This document shows positions 29,920-39,246 of a DNA stretch of 64,000 nt, one piece after another. Under the pieces are notes generated by a model. It saw nothing but the letters and a program-made list of their open reading frames with translations, did no database searches and had not been told where the DNA came from. A program made the position numbers and the translations under genes. The DNA is from Brachypodium distachyon (taxonomy: Eukaryota; Streptophyta; Magnoliopsida; Poales; Poaceae): the NCBI RefSeq assembly GCF_000005505.3, contig NC_016132.3, positions 13,568,501-13,632,500 of the forward strand. Direction: 5' to 3'. Numbering within the stretch: the first letter of the stretch is position 1; each line of letters opens with the position of its first letter.

Positions 29920-30095
29920 TGCACACGACACTGATAGGCCAGGTATCAGTGGCGGTGGTTATTAGTAGCGGTTTCTTGGTATGAACCGACACTGATAGGT
30001 GGTCTATCAATGGCGTGTTTCTAATTGAGAATCGACACTGATGGTTCGATATTGTCAGTGGTGGGTTCTGCAATTTGACCGACACTGATAGGTTT
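29920..30095. repeat. CACTA 5' subterminal repeats
   Basis: ACACTGATAGG or its inverse (CTATCA-TG) occurs five or more times in both orientations, separated by 20-40 bp. In En/Spm elements such repeats bind the TNPA-class protein. Confidence 0.8.
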
Positions 30096-30707
30096 GCCAT
30101 ATAAATGGGCCCAACGGCCGCTGCTGGTCGCGCACTGCGCGTCTTCCCGGACCAGCTACGGCCTCCATACTCCTCCTCACGGCGGAGCTCTGCCGCGCCG
30201 CGGAATGGCGCCGCCGGCCACCAGGTAAATCTCCTCTCTTCCTCCCCCCGGCCCTCCTCTCTTCTCCTTCCTCCCCTTCTTCTTCCTCTGCCCGGCCCAG
30301 CCCCCTCTCCCCCGGATCTACTCTCGCGCGCGGCCCCCAGGCGGCCAGCGCCACCGGCCGGCCGGCCGCTGGCCCCGTCCTTCTCTCTGCCCCATCCTCT
30401 TCTCCTTCCTCTCCCCGGCCATCCTACTTCTCCTTCCTCCCCTTCTTCTTCCTCTAGTCTCTGCCCCTGGCCCATTCTCTCCCCTGCGCACGCGGCAGGC
30501 GCGGCGTCGGCCGGCCGGCCCCCGCCCACTTCTCTCTGCCCCATCTACTTCCTCTCCCCTCTGGCTCTCTCCCGCAGCAGCCGCCGGCGGTACAGGGTCT
30601 CGATCCCCATTAATTTGCCCGATCCCCATTAATTTGCCCCCCCCCCCACGCCCCAACTCCCACTGCCCACCGTCTGCCTCCTGGCCGGTGATGTAATTTG
30701 CGACTGA
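30096..30707. other. CACTA leader, pyrimidine-rich, GC-rich
   Basis: CT-rich plus-strand DNA (CTTCCTCCCC blocks) with a poly-C run at about 30638. Both strands show long but compositionally driven frames, such as 214 codons on the minus strand; these lack family motifs. This region probably holds the promoter and leader of the transposase gene. Confidence 0.5.
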
Positions 30708-31912
30708 TTGCTTCAATTTCTTCTATGCTTTTGTAGCTCGTCTCTTCGTGGTTGGATGTATGAGGAGAGAATGTCGGCTTCTTGGGTAGAAAAATGGGCC
30801 ACATTTTATGATTTCGCGGTAGCTGATATGAAGAGTAAGAGCAATGTGAAGATGTGTTGTCCATGTGATAGATATCGTAACACAGTGATGCACCTGCCTA
30901 GAAGGTTATTTTTGCTGGACTTCGCACGGGGAGGTTGCGGTAGAAGTGGATAGTGGCTTTGAAGAAGAACACATAGAGTTCGACCAAAGTGGTGAAGAAT
31001 ATCGTGGTGACGATGCCATGGATGAAGAAACACCGGTCGATGAAACTCCGCGTGGTCGTATGGGGGAAATGCTAGATGACGTGCACTTACAGAATCAACT
31101 GAAGGACCCCGACAATGCCACAGATGAGAAGAAGTTCCAGAAGCTAGTCGAGGACGCAAACACACCAGTGTATGACAATGCCGGCATCAACAATAATGTC
31201 CTAGAAGTGACACTTGAACTTCTTAGGATAAAGGCAAAATCTGGCCTTTATGACAAGGGCTTCACGGAGATGTTGAGTTACCTTGCTACAGTCTTTCCAG
31301 AGGGAAACAAATTGCCTAAGAGCACATACGAGGCGAAGAAGATTACCTGCCCGCTTGGATTAGACGTTGTGAAATATCATGCATATCCACTGGACTGCAT
31401 TGTATACACGGGACCGCACAAAAACAAGGACAAATGCCCAATATGTGGTACTTCACGGTACAAGAAGAAAGATGGCAATCACGACGAAGTCGATGAGGAA
31501 GAAGTGAGGAAAGGTCGGCGGGCGAAGATCGTCTGGTATCTTCCAATGGGTAGTCGGTTTGAGCATTGGTTTCAGAACTTGAAGGATGCGGTGAGACTGG
31601 TCTATCACGATCCGAGTGAGAAGATGTACGATCCAAATGGAGAGTACCGTACAGACAATACTGAAGCTGGGATCCTCAAACACCCAGCCGATGCGGCTCA
31701 ATGGAGGACCTTGGATGCGGAATTCCTAGATTTCGTCAGTGATCCCAGGAACCTAAGGCTAGGGCTGAGCATTGACGGAATCAATCCATTCAGCAACATG
31801 AGCAGCACGCACAGCACATGGCCAGTGATCATATTTGTGTACAACCTTCCTCCATGATTAATCATGAAGAAGAAGTACATCCACCTGTGTATGCTCATTC
31901 AAGGCCGGCCTT
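30708..31912 (+). pseudogene. CACTA TNP2-type transposase, N-terminal half only
   Basis: A Transpos_assoc-like start (RGWMYEERMSASWVEKW, then CCPCDRYRNT, 30740-30900) is followed, out of frame, by 303 codons from 30946. That part contains KSTYEAKKITCPLGLD, the cysteine pair CPICGTSRYKKKDG, and WYLPMGSRFEHWFQN. It also has GILKHPADAAQWRTLD and DGINPFSNMSSTHSTWPV, which is the tnp2 family core that opens the DDE domain. A TGA at 31855-31857 stops it; KKKYIHLCMLIQG continues in frame to about 31905, after which tnp2 sequence ends abruptly. The rest of the catalytic domain is deleted. Confidence 0.88.
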
Positions 31913-34900
31913 TGAGTCCTGAGAAGGCAGCTGATACGTTCAGCAACACCCTAGGGGCCATTGTCTGGCGAAATTGCCGTATAGTTCACAAGTGGACCCA
32001 GGTTCCTAAGACGACAAAAGAACTTTGCTTCAACGATGTCTGGGCCAGGTTCAAGGTTAAGCCCGAGCATGTCAAAGATGTTCATAGAGCCGCCAACCAA
32101 GTAATGCGTAGGGGCATAAGTAACTGGCAATCCACTGCTAGAAAGCATTGGCTCGATGTTCCCATTGAGAAGGTTAAGGAAAAATGGCCTTCATTACCCC
32201 AAAAGATTAGGCATCTTTCAAGAAGGAATCATAGAACCCCGACTTCATTGCGAGGCAAGAGAAATATATTGAGATGCGCAAGAAGAAGAAGCACAACCAC
32301 CATCTCGGAAGTCGTGGGAAAGAGGGCAAGAAGAAGGTTTGGGACAAGGAGGACGCCCAGCTGGCCAAGCTTGGCATAGTTACTCCTTTGAAAGGGAAGC
32401 TTAAGCATCAATGCACCGAAGATTTCATGCGAATGCATATGAGAAAGGAACAGTGGGCGGGGCAAGAGGATTTGCAAGAGGACATCCAAGAAGTTTGGGT
32501 AAGGCAATGATTACAAGTGCTCATGTTATAGTGTAGCTTCCTATAACACCGTCAATACTCACTTTACCTTTGTCTTACTATTACAGGACCGAGCTATTGA
32601 TCACGAGCAGAGGAAGGCGAAGGAGATGTCAGAAGGCTCCAACGACTCGGTCCATAGCAAGAGGTGGGACTCGACTCTGACCTATGGCTTAAACAGGCCC
32701 AAGCATACAGGCCATATACTTGGGGAGGGAGAAGGTGCACCATGGAAGAAATTTTTCGGCAAGGATGATTCCAAGTGCCGAAAAAGGAAGTGTTGCGACA
32801 ACGATGATATACTCGAAAGGGCGGAGGAGGCCGGAGCAGTTGGCGCAGCGAAAGCTCTCTCCGTGCTACTCAATAGTCAATAGCTTACACGAAAGTGGCA
32901 TCGACGTTAATGCGGTGCTGCGAAAGTCCGGTGCGCAAGGCATTCAAGGACTATTCCTTCAAGGTCTCCCCACGCGCAGTCGGGGTCTGCAACGTCCGCC
33001 TAGGAGCGGTAGCGTTGCTTCCGGGTCTACCACTACCGATGTTCCAATACCCAATCCGAGTCCAAGCGACAACATCACGGTAAGCATCTTTGCCTTACCT
33101 ACTTCACTCCTTTCATTGCTCAACAGTATTTCACAGAATGTTACATTGTTACGCGCAAGATGGCATCCCTTGCCGAATTCTTGTGGACAAGGATGGCACG
33201 ATTGAGGTGGCCGCACACGGCATCTTGATGCCCAGACAAACACCGGCGCTTTTGCATGGAATAGTCATGCCTGATGACCATGTGAAGGTGCAGGTAAACT
33301 CCGTCATCGAGCAACATGTTCAGTACATAGTCCCTTATCCTCCAGAGGAAGACATGGATACTCTAGGCGCATGCGAGAGCAACTTCATTGCATGGCCTAG
33401 GAGGTTGGTAGCGAGAAAAGGTGTGTCTCCAGCTCTTTCAAACAAGCGAACTCCTTCTTCATCGCCTCTTGGCTACTCCCCAGGCATGCCATCCCCTGTT
33501 GACCCCTCGGATTCCCAAGACCCTGAATTAAACTCGTGCCCTGCTGACGTCGATGGCACAAAAAACACCCAAGTGTCGCCGCCATATGAGAGAGCATGCC
33601 TACCCACTAGGCAACCAAGCCTCCCTCCACCTCAGATGGAATCACTGTTGGGGGCCGCAGAGTCAGTGTTTGGCTGCAAGATCCCCCAGGTCTACAAAGA
33701 TGAGGAGATGAAAGTTTTCAAAAGCAGGCGAGGCAACACAAAGAGAGGGAGTAGGGGAAAGGGCTGCAGAAAGGACACCGAGGAGAAGGGCAAGGATCCA
33801 TTTCATGTGCCAGAAGTCGATGAGAATTGGGAAACAAGGCCAGATATTTCAAACTTGGACCGCTTGCCTCAATATGGGTCCAGATTGGATGATGGGTCCT
33901 ATCTCGTGAGTAGAATGGGGGACAAATATCTCATTTACTACCCTGGACGACCGATGGTAGGGCCCAATAACCTTCGTGGCTTGCCCCGAGAGATGCAACA
34001 ACTTCACGAGTTTTATATGAGCCAATTGAGGGGTTCTGCACAACATGCCCAGCAACTAAACATTCTAGTGCCAGAGGACTATGGCTTCTTTAACCCAGTA
34101 GAGGGGGGCATGCAGAAAGGTTCCTTCACCTTCGCACTGGATTTCGTGGATATGTTTCACCTTTTCAACCGCCAGAAGCTTGACGACAGCTTGCTAAGGC
34201 TGTGGTGTGTGTACTACATAAGGGAGGCCATGCGGATAAAGAAGAACGATGTGGTCGTACTAGACCCATTACCATTTTCCTACAAAATGATCGGTCCTGG
34301 AGAGCATAAAGATGTTTCAAGAGATATGTCGCAATTGTACCTTCAGCAAGCAATGCTCAAATACCGAGACCGCGACTTCATCCTTTTAACCTACCATTTG
34401 GAGTAAGTTTATTTAATAACATATATCTATTTGTTGATCCACTACATTGTTATCCTTGCCTATAACTATTTGTTTCTTTTCAAAACAGGGAACATTGGGT
34501 CGTAATAATCATTTGTGTACCGTGGGGCACGGTCACATACTTCGATTCACTCCGAAAAGGCAAAGATGAACCACAACGCCATTGGGGACCCATCCGAAAT
34601 CTGATCGATTCGGCTTGGGATTCAGCAAAGAAGGACGGGTTTTCTACCTATGGCAAACATAGGCTCCAACACAATTATAGGTTCCCCTGCCTGCAACAGC
34701 CTCGAGGCACCGTGTACTGCGGCTACTACTGCGCCCACCACATCGAGAATTGGATCACCAACTTCAAGCCCGCATGGAGGACGTCATTGAAGGAGCTGCA
34801 CAAGAAATGGAATGAGGAGATGCGGGATATACACGATTCCGGTTGGCTTGTCTACAACATCCAAAGGAACATGGCCAAGATAATCAACAAGGAGGTGATT

Positions 34901-34921
34901 GATGACACGGGCGATTTCTAA
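31913..34921 (+). pseudogene. CACTA second gene: transposase_24-like N-part and Ulp1-type cysteine protease
   Basis: The first part (about 31913-32883) has LGAIVWRNCRIVHKWTQVP, RKHWLDVPIEKVKEKW and GTNRPKHTG-like GLNRPKHTGHILGEGEG, typical of the CACTA ORF2/Ptta protein. A good intron (GT 32499, AG 32586) keeps phase. A frameshift lies near 32870, and the 33066-33130 splice does not restore frame cleanly. The second part is open 33118-34402, then intron 34403-34488 (GTAAGT...ACAG), then exon to TAA at 34919-34921. The final ~170 residues form a C48/Ulp1 domain: EHWVV with His, YFDSL with Asp, QQPRG with Gln, YCGYYCAHHI with Cys. All four are in order. Ulp1 enzymes remove SUMO-like modifiers; the role in transposons is unknown. 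Confidence 0.8.
34403..34488 (+). other. Intron in the Ulp1-domain gene
   Basis: Donor GTAAGT after the codon fragment GA, acceptor TTTTCAAAACAG. Removing these 86 bases joins YHLE directly to EHWVV, which places the catalytic His just past the splice junction. T-rich 3' end as in plant introns. Confidence 0.85.
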
Positions 34922-35060
34922 GCAGGACCAGTTGCTCGGTCATAGGAGCTTAAACTTTGTAATCCATTCATGTAATATGATGATTTGCATTTGTTGTCTC
35001 TATAACTTAACAATGTAGTGCTACATGAAGGTTTTTATTATGCATATAGATGATGTTCTG

Positions 35061-35085
35061 ATATATATATATATATATATATATA
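35061..35085. repeat. (TA)n microsatellite
   Basis: About 12 TA units in the CACTA 3' noncoding part. Confidence 0.9.
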
Positions 35086-35189
35086 TGCTCTGGAATGAAC
35101 TGTGTGATTTATGTGTATATTTCTGTGTATAATTGTGGTATATTAACGTGGGAATTAAACAAATTAAACAAAAAAACTTAAGTGCCGTA

Positions 35190-35548
35190 AGCCTATCAGT
35201 GTCGGGCACCGACCGCCATAGATACCCAACTGCAACCGCCACTGATAGACTGCCTGGGCCTGTCGCGCGGCTCGCCGGGAACCTATCAGTGTCGGGCGCC
35301 GACCGCCACTGATACCCAACTGCAACCGCCACTGATAGACTATCTGGGCCTGTCGCGGCTCGCCAGAACCTATCTCTGTCGGGCCATGGGGCCGATCAGT
35401 GTCAGTCACCTGGAACCGACACTGATAGGTGCCCCTATTAGTGGCGTGTGTTGGACCTGCCACAGATAGCTGAGCTATCAGTGGCCAGAAGTCAGTGGCG
35501 TGCGGTCCGCACGTCACTGATAGCCAATTTTGCACGACACTGATAGCC
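35190..35548. repeat. CACTA 3' subterminal repeats with ~92-bp tandem duplication
   Basis: Copies of CTATCAGTG(TCGG) and CCACTGATAG cover the region in both orientations. Within it, 35191-35282 and 35283-35370 are direct copies (CCTATCAGTGTCGGGC...CTCGCC) that differ by small changes. Confidence 0.85.
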
Positions 35549-35761
35549 TGTTTTGTACTAGTGTCGATCTTAAATGCAGCCCATCTGCCGGCACCTTAAT
35601 TGAAACGGCTTTTACGAAAAACAATTATTCATCTCCCCACCCCACATGAACCTTATCTTCCTCTTTCATGTCGAGTAAAACCCAGCAGCTTGTTCGTCAA
35701 ATCCATGGAAATGAAGTCGTGTAAAATGGCATCAGGATGTTGGTTATTCTGCGTTGGACTG

Positions 35762-36162
35762 TATTCCCTCCGTCCGACAATATGGGTTTTCTTTTTTCTC
35801 TTTCTTTTCTTCTTCTTTCTTTCCTTTTTTCTTTCTTTTCTTTTCTTTTTGAGCCTTTTGGGGCTCTTTTGTTGCCTGCTTGTACTCGCGCTTCTTGCGC
35901 TTTCTTCTTAACGGAAAAGACATGCCGCTCGGCGTGTTCGAGAAAAAATATGAGGGTTCAGTTGACAAAGCCTTTGACCACAAATTATTTCATGAATACG
36001 TGACTAATGTGATCAAAATCATATTCATGAGCAAATATCCTTGAGTAGAAATATAATAGATATGAATCTATGTCATATAATTATATATTAATACAGTAAT
36101 TTAAGGTCAAAGCATTGGTTAAAAGAAAGCTAATACGTCCCTATTGTTGGATGGAGGTAGTA
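35762..36162. mobile_element. Stowaway/mariner MITE with internal pyrimidine expansion
   Basis: Ends CCCTCCGTCCGACAATA and its inverse TATTGTTGGATGGAGG, with TA flanks. It is the same family as 37914-38175 (shared CAAATTAYTTCRTGAATA, CATATAAT-TATATTAATA). It is 140 bp longer because of a T/C-rich tract (35790-35870) and a following ~80-bp unique block. Confidence 0.8.
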
Positions 36163-36197
36163 CAACATAAATTATTTATTGCAGAAAACAAAAAATA

Positions 36198-36312
36198 TAC
36201 CCCTTTGATCCATATTAATGGTCTCAAATTTGTCCAAATATAGATGTATTTATGCCTAAAAAGCGTCGAGATATCTGTAATATTTCGACAAAAAATTCGC
36301 ACCGGAGGGAGT
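36198..36312. mobile_element. Stowaway MITE (diverged)
   Basis: Left CCCCTTTGATCCATATTAAT, right ATTCGCACCGGAGGGAGT, with the TCTCAAATTTG and AATATTTCGACA interior of the 115-bp family. Termini partly decayed. Confidence 0.65.
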
Positions 36313-37292
36313 CACGAATTTTTGGATTAACGGGCTTGGGACGGCACCTGTGCACCTACGATTTCTTTGGGAGCTGTTGGCTCTGCACGTTCCTCCCTCC
36401 GAGCACATCTATATCATGGCTCGAATTTTGTCACCGTTGAAATCTCTGATCCTTGGGATTATCTCGGGCGATACGTTCAAGGTCCCGAGATCTATGTTGT
36501 CGAGATAAAAAATCTGAGAACCAAAAATTGCAGCATTTCAGAAATCTTTAAGCAGACCTGCATCTGCACGTACTAACCTGAAGCAGTGCACGAATATTAA
36601 ATTGCTCCACCTGCTTCCACCAACCTACCAACCTCTCTGCATTTAATTCTCCCAACTTTCTGTACCCTGATTAGCGCTGATGGAATCTGGCTCTCGCAGC
36701 TGCTGGTTAGCGCGGATCTTCTCGTGGAGATCGGACGGCGGCCGACCACTGATGCAGTGGCTCCATTGAGCCACGGGACTTTTTCGGCTACACTGCGGAT
36801 GCATGCAATAATATGCAGCAATGAACCATGCAAGGGGCCGTGTTCAATCACTTGGATGAGCACCCACGGGCAAGTCAATTTTATTATTGTTCATTCGCGC
36901 GGCAGTCGGTGCTGCATCGTAGACAGCCAATCCGACAACAAACTTATTTTGGTCCCCGGGTGATCGGTGCAAGACCATATATACTAACCAGTCGTCTATC
37001 TGTATTCCAAGGCAGCAGAACTGAAACAGCCGCAAGATACACGTCGGCAAAGAGGGAGAGCTATATGGTCGCTTGGAAGAATGGATTAATGACAACTTGC
37101 ATTTGCAACTTTGTTTTTTTTTTTCAGTTGTGCTATTTGTAAATAACCTTTTTTTATAAAAGAGAAAATAAAAGTGGGTAACTCTCCCCTGTACATCCGG
37201 CACAGGATAATAAGTCGCTTCAAAGATGCCAAGCCGGACCAGCTGGGACGGAGGCAGGAGGCAGCCGGACGAGCATCAAAATTTTAAAACGC

Positions 37293-37411
37293 GTGCTCCT
37301 TCCGTTTCATAATTTTTGTCTTAAATTTAACCAAAAAAGAATGTATATATTTCTAAAAAAATGTCTAGATACATGTAAAATTTCGACAACAATTATGAAA
37401 CGAAAGGAGTA
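37293..37411. mobile_element. Stowaway MITE
   Basis: CTCCTTCCGTTTCATAATTT and inverse AATTATGAAACGAAAGGAG. Interior GTCTAGATACATGTAAAATTTCGACA as in the 115-120-bp family. Confidence 0.85.
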
Positions 37412-37913
37412 CATAATATAGTATCGTAAGGTCTAAATAATGAAATATGCATATTGTCATCATCTACAACTGGCTTAAAGTTGTTTTGCACTCTATTCGC
37501 ATCCGCATTGGCATCACGTTCAGGCGACTGATGTGAGCTTAACCAGACCAATTATAGGGATGTAGGACTCACCGTCACGCCTAAATGAAGGTACGGAGGC
37601 GGCTGCTTTCCTGGCTTCCTGCTGCGGCGCGTAGCGCTCGTTGCCGTCGCCGCTGGCGAGAGAAGAAAAGACGATCGGGGAAACCGGGAAGGGGAAACTT
37701 GCCGACCTGACGCTGATTGCCGATTGGGAATTGGAACCGCGACGTGGTCGGTTGGCCGATTGGGCTGCGTTCTGGTTGATCTACCTGATTGGGCTTCCTG
37801 GGCGAGTGGGCCAACAGGCAACTGCCAACACCGTATGGGCCATATGGGCTGCCTTCTATTGATTCTGGGCTTTGGGAATCAGGAGCCCAGACACAACCGC
37901 ACGCACTGATCGC

Positions 37914-38175
37914 TACTCCCTCCGTCCAACAACAAGAAGAGACGTTCGGTTGACCAAACTTTTGACCACAAATTACTTCGTGAATATGTAACAAATGTGA
38001 TCAAAATCATGACCATAGACAAATATCCTTGAATACGAATATAATGGATATGAATTTATGTCATATAATTTATATTAATAGAGTAATTTATGGTCAAAGT
38101 ATTGGTCGAAGAAAAGCTGTTTTTTAATGGTCGAAAAAAAGCTAATGCATCCCTTATTGTTGGACGGAGGTAGTA
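37914..38175. mobile_element. Stowaway/mariner MITE, 262 bp
   Basis: TA-CTCCCTCCGTCCAACAA at the left and TTGTTGGACGGAGGTAG-TA at the right. Interior has TTTTGACCACAAATTACTTC and its weak complement, giving a long fold-back. Confidence 0.88.
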
Positions 38176-39246
38176 GTTTTGAACGTTCGTACAACCCTTG
38201 AATCCGTCCCTGGAGGAATGGAATATTGCGTTCTCGTGCAAAACTGATTGTGAGGGAGGCAATGGGGAGAGATGCAAGTGTCGTGCTCCGTTTTGGTTTT
38301 TGTACAGCCGTGCTGTACTGAACCAGCTCAACAGGAAAAAATAATGTTCGAGAGCTCTCCCTCCCCGCGAAGACTCGCCCGGAGGTTTCGGGCTTGTTTG
38401 CTTTATGCCCAGCGCATCACGTCAAAAATTGGCTCGCTCAGGATTTGGCAAGCAATTTAGCCGCCAGCAACTCGCCCATAAATAAACTGTCGCGGGCGAA
38501 TTTTCAGGTGGAGTACTGGGCGCACCAAAATTAGCAAGGCGTGGGAAGGTACTAAACCAAACCAAACCAAACAGCCCCTTCGTACTCGCGCACGATCCTT
38601 GCGCAGCCCATCTCCTATGATGGCGAGCTCCTCCATCATCGCCAGTCCCGGGCTCCCGGCGTCGATCTCCTGGATGTTGGGCTGCATCGTGGGTGCGGTG
38701 GAGTTTCGTCCGAGCGATTTCATTAGCACCCCCCACTCCCTCAGTCCAACTTGGCACGGCAGCCCAACTCGGGACCGCATCAAGTTTTTGTTTTTAGGTC
38801 AGACCGCATCAAGGTTACGCAGGTCGAACCGTACGGAGCCATCCTGATCTCGGGAAGGCCAAATCTGTAATCCCCCTAATGTTAACACCCGGAAGCATTA
38901 GAGCCTTTTGCACATCTCGTGTTGCACACCCGGAAGTATTGTAGGCCATTACTTATGTCTGCTGATGAGAAGCAAGTGGTGGTGGTGCTGTGTTAAGCTG
39001 GTACAGTACTAGTTTTCAGCGAGTTCTGGAAAAAAATGTAAGCTATGCTCAGGGGATCTATTGTACTGAAGCTTTGTTGGATCCGTAAATTTCAGCTGAA
39101 ATGACTTGACAACTCTCCGCCCCTTTTTACAAAACCCTATTGTACTGAAGCAAAGCAGAACTCAATATGGAAATACAGTAGAAAAGGAAAGACAACAGAC
39201 AACGTTGAGATTCTGTTCTGTGTGGCTCTCCCCCATACGAAGCCAA

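Larger units (their letters stand above)
29883..35563 (+). mobile_element. CACTA (En/Spm) transposon, 5.68 kb, TSD TCG
   Basis: The terminal inverted repeat CACTAGTACAAAACAGG is perfect over 17 bp, flanked by TCG at 29880-29882 and 35564-35566. Three-base duplications and CACTA ends define the superfamily. Subterminal arrays of CGACACTGATAGG (29920-30095; 35190-35548) in both orientations are the expected transposase-binding repeats. Coding on the plus strand: a truncated TNP2-type gene (30708-31912) and a second gene (31913-34921) ending in a Ulp1-like protease. The transposase is broken, so the element is non-autonomous now. Confidence 0.95.
29685..36786. mobile_element. MULE-like element with ~180-bp inverted ends, hosting the CACTA
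   Basis: Sequence from 29685, including GGCTCAGTGGAGCCACTGCA at about 29699, is matched in inverted orientation by the end at about 36600-36786 (GGCTCAATGGAGCCACTGCA when reversed). Similarity extends inward to GCGGTACAGAA/GGGTACAGAA. Exact 9-bp direct repeats GCTACACTG lie at 29676-29684 and 36787-36795. A 9-bp duplication with long TIRs indicates Mutator. The first ~13 terminal bases of the two ends do not align well. No mudrA transposase is visible, so it was non-autonomous. It is now interrupted by the CACTA (29883-35563) and two Stowaway-type MITEs. Confidence 0.78.
36796..39246. other. Gene-poor spacer before PPR-A
   Basis: Contains two MITEs (37293-37411 and 37914-38175, listed separately). 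Otherwise I see only short frames. The block 38950-39170 is the duplicated PPR 5' flank, matching 46465-46630 (ACTTATGTCTGCTGATGAGA, CTCAGGGGATCTATT, GCTTTGTTGGATCCGTAA). The stretches 37415-37900 and 38180-38940 have no assignable content. Confidence 0.5.

Noticed and set aside
29900..30544. A 214-codon minus-strand frame in the CACTA leader
   Set aside because: Its Gly/Arg/Glu repeats mirror the CT-rich strand. There is no motif, and it lies in the 5' noncoding part and subterminal repeats.
30946..34921. The Ulp1-domain protein as a host SUMO protease gene
   Set aside because: It lies wholly between CACTA termini with a TSD, next to tnp2 remnants, and has the CACTA ORF2 N-terminal part.
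39106..39246. The upstream ATG at 39106 as the PPR-A start
   Set aside because: The 47 extra residues are not conserved at copy B and do not resemble a transit peptide. ATG 39247 is conserved in both copies.
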